DNA from: Macrosoma leucophasiata
Taxonomy: Eukaryota; Arthropoda; Insecta; Lepidoptera; Hedylidae
Length of the DNA stretch: 64,000 nucleotides
Direction of reading: 5' to 3'
NCBI GenBank assembly: GCA_036365455.1
Contig: JAWQUS010000025.1
Span: forward strand, 23,472,001 to 23,536,000
Position numbers and translations under genes: made by a program. The notes under the pieces are model-generated. The model ran no database searches. It was given only the letters and a program-made list of their open reading frames with translations, and was not told the DNA's origin. Shown piece after piece: positions 19,097-29,647 of the stretch. Numbering within the stretch: position 1 is the first letter of the stretch; every line of letters starts with the position of its first letter.

Positions 19097-19571
19097 AAAG
19101 GAGATGTTGCAAAAATGTATGGACCTCCGGCCATGTATTGTACACAATATCATTAAACAGGCGAAATCAATATAATGACGTTTTTATTGCATATTATCAC
19201 TTATTTAGCTTTGTTTGCAGTTACAAAACATTCTTTGCAGTTAGAATTGCAACTCAAAACTAACATGGCGAATACGGCGGGCGATGTCATTTTGACATTT
19301 TCATTTTTTAAATTGTATTTTGATTATATAGTACTTGGAGAAAAAGGAACATTTTCTAAATACTGTCGAAATCGATTGATCCCAAGCGTCGGCTGTATCG
19401 CCGCCATGTTGAACATAGTTGAAAATGATAAAATCGTTTGAATTAAATGTGGTCGTAACTCTAAAATATATTCTTGAACAAATGAATTGTATTTTTTTCG
19501 GATTCTTATTTAATTTACCCATTTTTTGAGGTCGTGTACAAACCAGAGCCGAGCTCGCAACATCTCCTTTC
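19097..19571. mobile_element. Candidate MITE with AAAGGAGATGTTGC ends
   Basis: AAAGGAGATGTTGC at 19097 is exactly mirrored at about 19558-19571, with GTACAC also mirrored further in. ORFs of 88 (+) and 95 (-) codons overlap inside, without recognisable motifs. No TSD identified. Confidence 0.4.
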
Positions 19572-19573
19572 AG

Positions 19574-19621
19574 ATTGATACGTCGCATCGGTTAAAGTTT
19601 TAACCGATGCGACGTATCAAT
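19574..19621. repeat. Perfect 23-bp inverted repeat, 2-base loop
   Basis: Arm ATTGATACGTCGCATCGGTT plus AAA (19574-19596) is exactly mirrored at 19599-19621 around GT. It lies immediately outside the candidate MITE. Confidence 0.95.
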
Positions 19622-19954
19622 GACGTATCAACGACTTGACTTTATTCGCGAGATTTTTTATGTATAAAAATAAAGAGTACTCTCTGTTTTCTGCAGAACT
19701 TTATTATCTCGCTACCAAATTTTTAAGCTCAAGAGAATAATGTTTTTTTTAAATGTTTAGTATTAGATATAATTGAGTGTAGAAGTCGGACGGAAAAAGA
19801 GCAGCAGTTGTAGTAACTGGTCTTAAAAACCTAAAGCAGGTTTGGACGATTGATAAAACTAAATACCAACATACAATTGGCTTGGGGTTATTTAGAACAT
19901 AATGTATTACACATTGAGAGACATCAATCTGACTCCAATCATTTATCTTACGAA

Positions 19955-20110
19955 TCCCAACAATTAATCATACATCGTCTTTTCTGTGTCACCTTTGCCT
20001 AGATTAATTCGCCGGCGTGCTTCGTAGTCAGTGAGCTGTAGTCATTTGTATTCGTAAGCTAGATATATTGGGCTTGAAACTACGTCTATAGATGCCTATA
20101 ACAAAAGCGT
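19955..20110. repeat. Dispersed duplication D1, copy 3 (no MITE)
   Basis: AATTAATCATACATCGTC, TGTGTCACCTTTGCCTAGAT and ATTCGTAAGCTAGATATATT match copy 2. The place where copy 2 holds MITE N5 is uninterrupted here. Confidence 0.65.
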
Positions 20111-20129
20111 GATGATAAAGAGAATGTTT

Positions 20130-20530
20130 ATATTTGACGTAACATAACAACGTTATTTTGAAATCTTGCGCATGTTACGTACGCCACTAAGCCATAGGAG
20201 TAAGGTGACGAATCATCACCTAATTGGGACATCGAAGGCACCGAATGACGACTCCACAATTCAAGGCAGCTGAGGCGGTGATTTAAGGCCTCGCAGTCAT
20301 CACCTAACATCTAGAACACAAGGTAACTGGCAACACCAGGGCATCGAATACGGAAGCTGAGGCAGCGGTTTTACGAGGTCGCATAGTCGTGATGCGCTCG
20401 GTTGTGATGAATTTGAACATTCTATAGCTAACATCGCTTAGGGTCACTAGTTTCAGTTTAGTTGTAGTTTAATGTTATATAATAATTAAATAAATTAGTT
20501 TCTTAATTATAAAAATGCCTTTTATAAGTA
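20130..20530. other. Unassigned DNA with an internal repeat
   Basis: Two loosely similar segments (CATCGAA...AGCTGAGGC...TCATCACCTAACATC and CATCGAATACGGAAGCTGAG) suggest an old repeat or LINE 3' region. No ORF can be interpreted. Confidence 0.35.
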
Positions 20531-20552
20531 CTCCGGCAGCGACCTTTTCATT

Positions 20553-20606
20553 TCACCTTCCCTACCCCGTTAGGGACCTGGCGTGAAGATACATACATAC
20601 ATATAC
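20553..20606 (+). mobile_element. LINE-P extreme 3' end
   Basis: TACCCCGTTAGGGACCTGGC, then GTGAAGATACATACATACAT. Only the last 54 bp of LINE-P. Confidence 0.65.
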
Positions 20607-21074
20607 CTTTTCATAATTCGCATCATATATTTTGTATATATTTCTATTAACAGCGTTACTCATGATGTTCTTTGTCAATGATTAATAATTTTATATTATT
20701 TTTTGTAATAACACATGCTAGTGAGATATATTTTTTTGGAAAAAAATAATAGGACTTCTCCCGAGATATGGTTTTCTCGGGACGAGTTCTTTCAGAATAG
20801 ACAACGAGCTAGATATTAACTCCAATAGGTACCCGCTGTGGCCGTGGAAATAATTGAAACATTTATTCCCCCATTCCCGCATTAACAATAAAGTCCTGTT
20901 TTTACTTGTTGCATTTTGCAGCAATCTAGCTTTCTAGACTTCTCTCCGGACGTCCACAGCTATTTAGAGTTCAGAGCGGTGTAACAGTGCTGTAACACGT
21001 TGTTGACAGTGAGAGCAAAAGCGGGAGCAGAAGCGGGAGCGGGTGAACTTAAGTTGATTGTATTATCCCTACTT

Positions 21075-21258
21075 CCCTACTAATATATTATTATAAATGC
21101 GAAAGTAACTCTGTCTGTCTGTCTGTTACATTTTCACGTCCAAACGACTGCACCGATTTTAATGAAATTTGGTACAGAGATAGAGTTGACTTTGAGAAAG
21201 AACATAGGTTACTTTTTAAACGACATCCACGCGGACGAAGCCGCGGGCAACAGCTATG
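21075..21258 (+). mobile_element. Helitron-like non-autonomous element
   Basis: TAATATATTATTATAAATGC, GCGAAAGTAACTCTGTCTGT and GACTGCACCGATTTTAATGA lead to ACGCGGACGAAGCCGCGGGC and AACAGCTAT. This is the familiar lepidopteran element with a GC-rich hairpin before a CTA-type end. Confidence 0.55.
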
Positions 21259-21308
21259 GTATATAAATGCGAAACAGTTGTTATAACAATAGCACTATAG
21301 ACATAATA

Positions 21309-21560
21309 AACTGGCTTCCAGTAAATTTACTTTTAAAAGGAAGCTCCGTGACCACTACCTGAGGATGTTTTGAGTAGATATCTACCTACTTTTATTGCAC
21401 TTTCGATTTCGTTATTCTTATAACAAATTGCGATTCTTTTAAGGTCTAAGTATTATAATATGTAACATTTCCTATTTATATGTATGTAATTTTTTTATTA
21501 TTTATGTATTATATATATATATATATAATGTGTGTATTGTATACATTTATATATATGTAG

Positions 21561-21597
<37 letters not shown>

Positions 21598-21835
21598 TTA
21601 ATAAGTAAGTTTATTATCGATATTTTACTATTTGCTTATTAAATCATATAATATGTCATTATGGTTAGTAAATCTTTTAGTTTATAACTTTATTCTCAAT
21701 GCACCAACATATTTTTTTCTTTCTCAACACAACCCCAAGGTTGACTGGTCGAGAATGCTTCATAGCATTAAGTCCGCCTCATGTACTTGTAAGTGCAAGA
21801 AAGTTTAAATAAATAAATAAATAAATAATATTATG
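21309..21835 (+). mobile_element. LINE-K copy 2, 3' end only
   Basis: Encodes ASSKFTFKRKLRDHYLRMF then a stop (about 21315-21372), the exact C terminus of the RT frame at 25484, followed by the same 3' UTR with an (AT)n tract, the block GGTTGACTGGTCGAGAATGC and an (AAAT)n tail. It is severely 5'-truncated and opposite in orientation to the copy at 25024-27007. Confidence 0.9.
21509..21590. repeat. (AT)n tracts in the LINE-K 3' UTR
   Basis: Two AT dinucleotide tracts separated by TGTGTGTATTGTATACATTT. The homologous tracts at 25277-25346 differ in length, as expected of microsatellites. Confidence 0.85.
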
Positions 21836-21895
21836 TATGATTACATAGATTCGACTTCCGGATAATGTAGTGTAAAAAATTATACAACAGTATTT

Positions 21896-22170
21896 TACTG
21901 GTAGTAGAGCTCCAGTGACAGAGCTTGCGAGCGAAGGGACCACCGCATTACCTAATATACTTGCCGCTAAATGGTAATGTTTAGCACTATCGTGTTCCGG
22001 TCAGGTGGTAATGTAATGTACGGCCCTGTAATTTCCGGCACAGAGGCACACCTCAAGGAGTGGTAACGCATCTGCATTTTGACCTTGGTCTTTTTATGGG
22101 TGTCTATAGGCTGCAGTCATCACTTAACATCAATGTGAACTGCAAGCTTGTTTGCCACTCCCCAAACATA
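21896..22170 (+). repeat. SINE-A copy, full length
   Basis: TACTGGTAGTAGAGCTCCAG to TTTGCCACTCCC. A small deletion removes part of the ATAACACCTTAGGCC block. Confidence 0.9.
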
Positions 22171-22399
22171 AATAAATATAGTATACGTAACAAAATCATA
22201 AAGATAGCTGTGAGACTTTCTTTGACGGATCCATACATAATTTTATTCGTTTTCGAAGCTACGTTCACTTGCCAACAATTTTTCACATAAAATATGCATG
22301 TAGTGGAAGTACCTTCGCTATTAGTTAGCACCTACCATTTGCTATTATTTTACGCAATAGATAAAAATCGAGCTATAATATTTTATCTTCTCTCTGTGG

Positions 22400-22749
22400 T
22401 CGGTCCCTCATGTCTGAGGATTGTGGTCAGCATCTGGGTTGCATCTGAATCGGATGATCTGTTTCCACCGGTTTCTCTCCAGCGCGTCTCTAACGACCGT
22501 GTAGAATTTGGAAGACGTCGGATATTTTATTTAGTCGGTCCATCTTGTCGGTGAGCGGCCACTCGATCTTTTTCCTTCAGTATTATCAACCAAAATCAAA
22601 TTTTCTAGGCTGGTGTTGCCTCTACGCACTGTGTGGCCGAAATATGAAAGAATGCGTTGTTGGCAAATGGTGGATAAGCGGGTTTTTATGCCGAGTTGGG
22701 CCAGGATAGATGCACTGGTGCGCTTAGCAATCCAGGATACTCTCAGCAT
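22400..22749 (-). pseudogene. LINE ORF2 C-terminal remnant
   Basis: On the minus strand the frame 22749-22531 reads RVSWIAKRTSASILAQLGI, RLSTICQQRILSYFGHTVRR, LENLILVDNTEGKRSSGRSP and TRWTD, where it stops. Below that point, to about 22400, the sequence looks related but its frame is lost. RILSYFGH...GKR..GRSPTRW is characteristic of the end of non-LTR retrotransposon reverse transcriptase proteins, past the catalytic domain. The core RT and endonuclease are missing. It is a different family from LINE-P, although the layout is the same. Confidence 0.7.
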
Positions 22750-22850
22750 TCATCTCCGTATTTAATCTTAGATGACCTTATAAAAATCTCTTCATTGTGC
22801 ACCAAGAATTTTACTGATTTAACCACAAAAAAACACGGCCTTATTGCTAA

Positions 22851-23045
22851 AAAACTGGTTGCCTGTAAAGTCGGTTTTACGGGCGAAGATTTTACGTGAC
22901 AACGTCTTTTTCTCGGTAGAAAGGCATTCGCCGGTCCGGCAGGCCTCTCTCTCGTTCGGTGACTCATCGTTACGTTACCGGGCGTTACCCTTTTTCATGA
23001 GTGACTCCGAGCCGCAACCTAATTTAAGACGTTGTCACGTCAAAA
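22851..23045 (+). mobile_element. Element N3, copy 1
   Basis: Starts CTGGTTGCCTGTAAAGTCGG. An internal pair TTTTACGTGACAACGTCTT (about 22890) and AAGACGTTGTCACGTCAAAA (23026-23045) is inverted. It is identical to the copy at 49253-49447 as far as I can read and near-identical to 35801-35998. The shared ORF (LPVKSVLRAKILRDNVFFSV and on) is more easily explained by recency than by coding. Confidence 0.8.
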
Positions 23046-23525
23046 AGCAAAATCTTGTCAAAATCCGTCAACCTTATTACGTACGGATTTATAACAATAG
23101 AAACAGTAGTGTGTAGAAAACAAAACTGGATTATTTTACTTTTAATATTGACACTACAAAATGCATTTTAATGACAGAAAAAGCAAAATGTTTAAATTAC
23201 TTTAGTTTCGTTACTCAATTTAAAGTATTGTATAGGTACTCATAAATAATAACCTCTCCGCCACTTAAATCGGTGTCGGGAGCATGTACACCATCTGGCT
23301 TGTGTGTACGCACTTCATCTCAATGAAGCACGTCCCAAGGGAGGTGTATCCGCTCCGGCTTGTTTGAAGACGCAGCCTTACAAAGCTGTTTGAGAAAATT
23401 TAATACAGCACCTTCTACTCTCGAGGGCTCGAAATTAAGTCTTAGTTATGAGTTTGTTCCTGAACCTGTGAAGTTATGTAGTTTAACTATTTACTGTCAG
23501 TCTTGAACCCGTTACGAATCTAAGC
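23046..23525. other. Unassigned DNA
   Basis: Contains a somewhat GC-richer patch (23265-23400) with a near repetition of CTCCGGCTTG/ATCTGGCTTGTGTG words. Possibly an eroded LINE; nothing coding can be named. Confidence 0.35.
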
Positions 23526-24203
23526 GTTTTTAGGGTTCCGTAATAAACAAGGAACCCTTATAGCACGGGAAATAGTTTGTTCTATTTACTGTGCTTATAG
23601 TTTCGCCATGTCCGTCTGTCTCTCTCTCTGTCTGTCTGTCCGTCCGCAACCTGGGCAAAAAAATTGGTACCAGAGACTTCAAATTTGGCACAAGTGTACA
23701 TCTTAATTACGCCGACAAAGTGGTAGAATAAAAACATGAAATAAAAAATAATTAGGGTAACCTTGCCTACATGTATGCACGGATATTTTTTTTATTTTTC
23801 GTTTTCTGTATAGTGTGAGATATCGTTGGATAGGTCTTTCAAAAATATTATGGGTGACCTAACATCATTTTTCGATTTAGTTAACTGTTCGTGACTTATT
23901 AAGCTTTAAAGGGCAAATTTTCGTTAGAGTCAAGTGTCCCCCCCTACCGACTAAACGGTTGTTGTTAGAAATTCAAACGTTACGGCAATAGTAGCCATAT
24001 ATAATGAAATTAAAAGGAAAACTATCACACTTAAGTTGGCTTTACAACTTTGCGAGTTATAGTCGACCTAATGTATTTAAATGGAAAATTTTGCACAACT
24101 CAATAGAATATATTTTTTTTTCACTACATTTTTTCTCTGTAAATGCATTAAATACGGAACCCTACACTGCGCGTGGCTCGACACGCACTTGATCGGTTTT
24201 TTA
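23526..24203 (-). mobile_element. MITE N4, uninterrupted copy
   Basis: From TTAGGGTTCCGTAATAAACA to GCACTTGATCGG, the reverse of the copy at 9371. It has neither the LINE-P nor the SINE-A insertion, so it serves as the empty-site reference. About 35 bp of extra sequence lies next to GGAACCCTTATAG. Confidence 0.8.
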
Positions 24204-24228
24204 ATTGAACTTATACATTTCTTTTTGT

Positions 24229-24357
24229 AGGTCAAAAGTCTTAGTAATCGGCGTGCATGTATGATGAAGGTAGACGAGGCACGGTGTGTCAGGACCGGGA
24301 GCTCCACGCTCTCTGCCTACCTCGTTAGGGACCTGGCGTGAAGATACATACATACAT
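24229..24357 (+). mobile_element. LINE-P 3' fragment
   Basis: CAAAAGTCTTAGTAATCGGC to GAAGATACATACATAC. The AAGAGA of the usual TGAAGAGAATGATGAAGG is deleted, which breaks the reading frame. Confidence 0.75.
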
Positions 24358-24446
24358 TTTTTTTTTCAATATTTGTATATGCCTGCCTTTGTAAGTATGA
24401 AATCCCGGATTCAAACCTCGGTTTGAAAAAAACATGGAATATATCT

Positions 24447-24618
24447 ATACTTATTAATATTATAAAGCTCAAGAGTTTGTTTGTTTGCTTGAACGCGCTA
24501 ATCTCAGGAACTACTGGATTAGTAGATTAAGATATAAGATAATTGAAAAATTATCTCAGTGTTAGATAGCCCATTTATCGAGGAAGGCTTTAGGCTTAAT
24601 AGCCTAAAGCCTTGCGGA
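24447..24618 (+). mobile_element. Helitron-like fragment, rearranged
   Basis: TTAATATTATAAAGCTCAAG, GAACGCGCTAATCTCAGGAA and GTTAGATAGCCCATTTATCG match the element at 5267. It ends in a 13-bp perfect inverted repeat (24584-24613) that the other copy lacks. Confidence 0.55.
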
Positions 24619-24649
24619 CAAATTTTGATTGACAACCTAGTGGATATAT

Positions 24650-25020
24650 ATTCTCTAGATTATAAATATGCATAAAAATTAGGTTTGCAGCATAATCTGG
24701 ATGAGCGAAATGATTCTGCAGTGGGATTCTAATATAAACTCAACGTTGCCTTAGTGACGGCAATTGCTCTTATTTTAACCTTACAAGATAAGCCTCTCCT
24801 AGGGTTATAAACTGGTACCTTCACAGATAGGGAGACAAGAGAACCCCTTAATGTTCACGGATAGTATACTCCATCATCGTGTTGTTTATTCATAGACTTT
24901 TATTTACGATGAACACTCCAAATTGAATCCGTGTGTTGAGTGGAATATGACACAGAGCCGGTAAGGATGGTTAACAATTTTTTTTTTTTGGAATACTATA
25001 TATACAGATTTAGTCAGTGT
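24650..25020. other. Unassigned DNA with a short shared block
   Basis: TATATATTCTCTAGATTATA and GATTCTGCAGTGGGATTCTA are near copies of sequence at 36735-36800 and, inverted, of the last 60 bases of the window. It belongs to the unidentified repeat D2. Confidence 0.45.
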
Positions 25021-25483
25021 TTTTGACGACTATTATTTATTTATTTATTTATTTAAACTTTCTTGCACTTACAAGTACATGAGGCGGACTTAATGCTATG
25101 AAGCATTCTCGACCAGTCAACCTTGGGGTTGTGTTGAGAAAGAAAAAAATATGTTGGTGCATTGAGAATAAAGTTATAAACTAAAAGATTTACTAACCAT
25201 AATGACATATTATATGATTTAATAAGCAAATAGTAAAATATCGATAATAAACTTACTTATTAAATACATACATACATATATATATATATATACTACATAT
25301 ATATAAATGTATACAATACACACATTATATATATATATATATATATAATACATAAATAATAAAAAATATACATACATATAAATAGGAAATGTTACATATT
25401 ATAATACTTAGACCTTAAAAGAATCGCAATTTGTTATAAGAATAACGAAATCGAAAGTGCAATAAAAGTAGGTAGATATCTAC

Positions 25484-27007
25484 TCAAAACATCCTCAGGT
25501 AGTGGTCACGGAGCTTCCTTTTAAAAGTAAATTTACTGGAAGCCATTCTAATGTCCACGGGAAGCGAATTCCAGAGTTTTATTGCCGAAACTGTGAAAGA
25601 GTTGGCCATAAATTCAGTACTGTGGGAAGGAACATGAAGAGTAAGAGATTCCGATGAACGGAGGTTTAGACTATGAGAGGCGCCCAAAATTTGAAAATTG
25701 TGTTTTAGATATTCAGGAAAAATAGGATCGTTAAGTATAGAATATAACAAGCAGAGTATCCTGACGGAACGCCGCTGACGGATGGGAAGCCATTTGAGCT
25801 TAGAACGAAAGGAGGAAATGTGATCATATTTGCGAAGTCCGTAAATAAAGCGGATGCAATTATTAAGAATACGATCCAGTTTATTCAGAAGTGTCTGAGA
25901 AAGATCAGGATAACAGACATCTGCATAATCAATAATAGGCAACACAAGCGATTGAATTAATAGTTTTTTCGTACCTGTTGGCAAAAAATTTTTGTATCTA
26001 TAGAGAGACCGTAGCGAAGTAGTGACATTTTGACTTATGGAAGTAATTTGCTTGTTCCAGCTAAGACTAGAGTCAATGAATAAGCCCAAACTCTTAACAT
26101 GTTGCGAGAAAGGAATAACTATATCATTAAACACAACAGGTGCAAGTTGTTCCAGATTAATTCTTTTGACGAAAGAAGGACTACCCAAAATTATTGCTTG
26201 ACACTTGCTATGATTAACTGTAATACCAAACTTGCTAGACCAGCGTGAAATAGATTGAAGATTTAGGTTCATATTAGTTATAGCATGCGTCAAATCGTCT
26301 GGATCAGCCTGCACATACAGTTGTAGATCGTCAGCATACAAATGGTAAGAGCAGTTAAGACTATAAGTGATGGAATTAATTACCAATGAAAATAAGAGAG
26401 GTGAGAGAATACCGCCTTGTGGCACACCAGAGGTTAGGTCGCACCAATGGGACAAGTCCCGATCAACGCGAACCGCCTGCTGACGGCCGCGAAGATAAGA
26501 TGAGAACCAATCCTGTACAAGAGATGAGGCACCGGTTTGAGAGAGTATGCTGATCAAAATATCATAGTCCACGGCATTAAATGCATTAGAAAAATCTATT
26601 AATACCAATACAGTCAACTGAGAATTTTGCATCCCTGCTCTTACGTCTTCAGTAATTTTAAGTAATGCAGAGGCGGTGCTATGACTTGGCCGAAAACCGG
26701 ATTGATACGGGGAAAGAAGATTATTTGAAAAAACATGTTGAGAGAGTTGTTTATGCACTACAGCTTCCAAAACCTTAGATAAAAAGGGTAGAATTGAGAT
26801 CGGCCGGAAGTGGTTATACAAACAGGGGTTAGTAACTTTTGGGAGCGGGATTACATGAGCTTTACGCCATACAAAAGGAAAAGTCCCTGTTTGCAAAGAG
26901 AAATTGATAATTGATAATTGACTATTAATTACTAAATAAAGTGAGCCTGGTCTCAGGCCTCCAAATAATAGATCTATTATTGTCTTGGACCCTATAGGGT
27001 CCAGGTG
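25484..27007 (-). CDS. Non-LTR retrotransposon reverse transcriptase, N-terminally truncated
   Basis: An open frame of about 507 codons without stops, of which the first clear RT homology begins near 26950. Counting from the TTG codon at 26896 as residue 1, the fingers motif HFRPISILPF is at 29-38, motif A with VLIDFSNAFNAVD at 98-110, SGVPQGGILSPLLF at 156-169, and the catalytic YADD at 187-190. The C-terminal part has LKWLPIRQRR, LWNSLP and FKRKLRDHYLRMF before the stop. All visible catalytic aspartates are kept. The protein copies element RNA into DNA at a nicked target. This copy lacks the N-terminal endonuclease and has no natural start codon or promoter, so it is probably inactive although young. 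A second, much shorter copy at 21309 shares its C terminus exactly. Confidence 0.92.
   Translation of the reverse strand, partial: HLDPIGSKTIIDLLFGGLRPGSLYLVINSQLSIINFSLQTGTFPFVWRKAHVIPLPKVTNPCLYNHFRPISILPFLSKVLEAVVHKQLSQHVFSNNLLSPYQSGFRPSHSTASALLKITEDVRAGMQNSQLTVLVLIDFSNAFNAVDYDILISILSQTGASSLVQDWFSSYLRGRQQAVRVDRDLSHWCDLTSGVPQGGILSPLLFSLVINSITYSLNCSYHLYADDLQLYVQADPDDLTHAITNMNLNLQSISRWSSKFGITVNHSKCQAIILGSPSFVKRINLEQLAPVVFNDIVIPFSQHVKSLGLFIDSSLSWNKQITSISQNVTTSLRSLYRYKNFLPTGTKKLLIQSLVLPIIDYADVCYPDLSQTLLNKLDRILNNCIRFIYGLRKYDHISSFRSKLKWLPIRQRRSVRILCLLYSILNDPIFPEYLKHNFQILGASHSLNLRSSESLTLHVPSHSTEFMANSFTVSAIKLWNSLPVDIRMASSKFTFKRKLRDHYLRMF
26964..27003. repeat. Two adjacent 18-bp perfect palindromes
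   Basis: AATAATAGATCTATTATT (26964-26981) and TGGACCCTATAGGGTCCA (26986-27003) are each self-complementary, 4 bp apart, close to the 5' truncation of LINE-K. Confidence 0.9.
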
Positions 27008-27120
27008 CTACTTGAAGGATTAAGGAACGGGAGACTCAAACTTAAATATTTTTTTTCAAATTGTTCTTCAAGGACACTTTTACATTGTCAGTTTACAACC
27101 TATTATATAAGTCTTATTTA

Positions 27121-27262
27121 TGTCAAAAGTCTTAGCAATCGGCGTGCATGTATGAAGAGAATGATGAAGGTAGATGGGGCACGAGAGGTATGTCAGGACC
27201 GAGATATCTGGCGCTCTACACTCTCTGCCTACGCCGTTAGGGACCTACCGTGAACATAAAAT
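27121..27262 (+). mobile_element. LINE-P 3' fragment
   Basis: The frame SNRRACMKRMMKV ... VCQDRDIWRS ... YAVRDLP on the plus strand, ending before an ATATAT tail. Same family as 9482. Confidence 0.75.
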
Positions 27263-27473
27263 ATATATATAAGTCTTATTAGTCCAGCATCATAATTCAA
27301 ATTAGTGTCAGGATTAAGACGCTCGAAGGCTTATGGTATTGTTTTACGTTACGAAGGTAAAGTTTACATGGATGTTAAAGGTAATGGAGGTAAGGTTGAG
27401 TAAAGATAATTTTAACAAATTTGTAAAAGTTAAGGAAGGATGTAAAATTAGCATTAACAAATAACAACCGAAC

Positions 27474-27560
27474 CTAAGTGTTACCTACTGCAGTCTATAT
27501 ACATCTACATAGAAACCAGAGGTCGAAATCCAGATGCGTTGCCATCCCTGAGACTGAACA
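27474..27560 (-). repeat. SINE-A fragment
   Basis: TAAGTGTTACCTACTGCAGT, TATATACATC and AGAGGTCGAAATCCAGATGC correspond to the 3' third of the family. Diverged. Confidence 0.6.
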
Positions 27561-28056
27561 TTTAGCATGTTTAATGTTCGACGCATAGCTTGCGCGTGTG
27601 TATCAACAGTTTTATTGCTACGTAATGTCAATCCGGTCGACGCGTGTTTCCAATAAAACATATCCGAGCGTTCGCGGCCGCCATTTTCTTTAGTGCACCA
27701 CATAATGGAGGCAGTAATCTGATTGACCGATATTGCCGGTGTTTTCGTTTTTGTAGCCTAGAAGTATGGTTCGGTTTACCCAAAATTGTAGTCTTCTGTA
27801 TGACGGTTGGTGTAAGTAACTGTTGACTTTGTCGGATATATTATTACATATCAGCCTAAAAAGTTGTTACGCAGGCTAGCTACTACAATTTTACAAAATC
27901 CAGAACATATTATAGAATTAAATCTGTTCTATAGGCACCTAAACTGGTGTGCTGTATCAGATAACTAACGTTTTACTGGGTTCACTAATGTTTCCCGAGA
28001 AACTGCATTTGAAAACCAACGTTTTGTACACCATTTATTCCACAAATATATAATTC
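27561..28056. other. Unassigned DNA, GC-richer at 27570-27710
   Basis: Includes GCGGCCGCCATTTTCTTT, which contains a CCGCCATTTT (YY1/Pho-type) core, and a splice-like GTGTAAGTAA at about 27809. No open frame of note connects them. I see no reliable host exon. Confidence 0.3.
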
Positions 28057-28060
28057 GTGT

Positions 28061-28672
28061 GTGTATCTTCACGCCAGGTCCCTAACGGGGTAGGAAGAGA
28101 GTGTAGAGCGCCAGATATCCCGGTCCTGACAAACCTCTCGTGCCTCGTCTACCTTCATCATTCTCTTCATACAAGCACCCCGATTCCTAAGACTTTTGAC
28201 CCCACCATCAGACAAAACTCGACCTATGGTAGCTCATGGTATGTCAGTCTCGGTCTTCCTGGGCCTCTGCAACCATCTACATTCGCATTGTATATCTGTT
28301 TAATCATTCGCTAATTCGACATTCTTTCTATATGCCCGAACCATCGGAGCATAACTTTTTTCATTTTTACACCGATACTATCATTCACACAAAGCCTCTT
28401 TCTTACATCTTCGTTAGGAACGCGATCGGTGAGTGATTCACCAATCGAGCAAAGATCTCATCTTGACTGCGTTTAACTTACTTTCATGCTCTTCCCTGCA
28501 TACCCAGCTCTCGCTTCCATATAAAAGCGTTGGAGTAAGTACAGCATTATGTACGGCTAGTCCACCGCCCGAGCCCGCTGGCTGAGATGTTTCGATTCTA
28601 GTAGCTTACCCAACGCCCCATTCACGCAATTCCCTGCAAGCACTCTTCTTTCTATGTCAGTGGTGTACCTAC
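28061..28672 (-). pseudogene. LINE-P, longest copy (ORF2 C-terminal region)
   Basis: As + text it starts at TCTTCACGCCAGGTCCCTAA and extends about 600 bp upstream in the element. On the minus strand, besides the terminal ACMKRMMKV and RDIW peptides, it retains broken frames that correspond to the segment before LRWFGHI: sequence compatible with a YGSE-W type block near 28500 and DRVPNEDVR near 28410. Several stops and frameshifts are present. The polymerase core is absent. The SINE-A 3' end at 28673 abuts it directly. This copy gives the best view of how the LINE-P protein reads before the common 3' end. Confidence 0.65.
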
Positions 28673-28744
28673 CTGCAATCATCACTTAACATCAATGTGA
28701 ACTGCATGCTTGTTTGCCACTTCCATTACAAAAAAAAAAAAAAA
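28673..28744 (+). repeat. SINE-A 3' end only
   Basis: CAATCATCACTTAACATCAA to A16. Only the last 72 bp, shared by SINE-A and (in my recollection) by lepidopteran LINE tails, so it might also be a LINE end. Confidence 0.7.
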
Positions 28745-29640
28745 TCACAGGCCCAGATAATGTGAAGAGAATATAATAATATAATATGGTTTACAACGCT
28801 CTCAGGTTTCGTACCCCTAGTAAAATACTTCTTATAAATTCCAATTCCAACCGAATAAAACTCCCCACGCAATCGATTCCAACAGTGGCGTGATTCCAAT
28901 TATATCTGGAATAAATTAGGAGTTGTTGAATGAGGTACGATATAATCGCTCCAATAAAGGAATTCAATTTCTATTCTGCGAAATTAATAAGGGAGTGATC
29001 CAAACGGGGCAGGTGGTTGGTACAGGGTGCTCGCTGAGTTATCATTATCAGAATATATTATCTACTTCTTTATACATGGTGTTGCGGCTGGGTAGTGATG
29101 AATGAAATGCTTGGCTCCAAATATATAATTTATTACGGTCTTCAGTTACAAGCGTGTTTGTCTTAAGAAAGATGAATCTATACTAAAAAGAAAGATTGGA
29201 AAGCGAACGTTGAATGTGCGTTACATTTAAAATTTGCCGTTGGTAAGTGCGGCAAAATCATTGGCTGTTGGTCGTGCGATGTTTTCTTGCTATTGGGTGG
29301 CGGTGAAGAGTTGATCGCTGCGCACCCTGGTGTCGAGTAGCAATAGCTATTATAATGTTGCCAGTAGCATAAACACATGGGTAGGCAGAGAAATTCACAT
29401 TTTGACTATAAGTTATACCATACATATAATTATTATGGTATTAATTAATAATTAATTATTATGGTATAATTAATTCTTTTACCGTTTTAATTTCAATATC
29501 TCGCGTCTTTAAATTTGAAATTTTGTTAACATAGGATTATCTACCTACGTTATTTATGTGGTATCACGCAGCGTGATCCCGTACTTACATATGGCATTCA
29601 AGAAATGCGCACAATATAATGTCCAAATGTAAAAAATTAA
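28745..29640. other. Unassigned DNA
   Basis: Short ORFs (60 and 66 codons) without motifs. A small AT-rich inverted stretch near 29425-29480 (TTATTATGGTATTAATTAAT type). No recurrent repeat seen. Confidence 0.4.
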
Positions 29641-29647
29641 AAAAACG

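Larger units (their letters stand above)
25024..27007 (-). mobile_element. LINE-K copy 1, 5'-truncated
   Basis: On the minus strand: an RT reading frame (25484-27007), then a 460-bp 3' UTR with (AT)n tracts and an (AAAT)n tail at 25024-25055. The tetranucleotide tail and RT type fit the CR1/Jockey side of the non-LTR tree; clade not certain. The endonuclease and ORF1 are missing. Confidence 0.9.

Noticed and set aside
19175..19588. Opposed ORFs of 88 and 95 codons as a small gene
   Set aside because: They overlap antisense inside a candidate MITE and have no recognisable motif.
21509..21590. Origin of replication or matrix attachment site (AT tract)
   Set aside because: The tract is part of the LINE-K 3' UTR and recurs in the other copy with a different length, so it is a microsatellite.
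22844..23116. Recurring peptide LPVKSVLRAKILRDNVFFSV, as a conserved small protein
   Set aside because: It recurs because element N3 copies are almost identical in DNA, not because of codon-level conservation; frames extend differently into the flanks.
27640..27830. Host promoter or first exon (GCCGCCATTTT motif, GTAAGT-like site)
   Set aside because: No TATA or open frame is associated, and the ATG after the motif stops after four codons. The signals are too weak.
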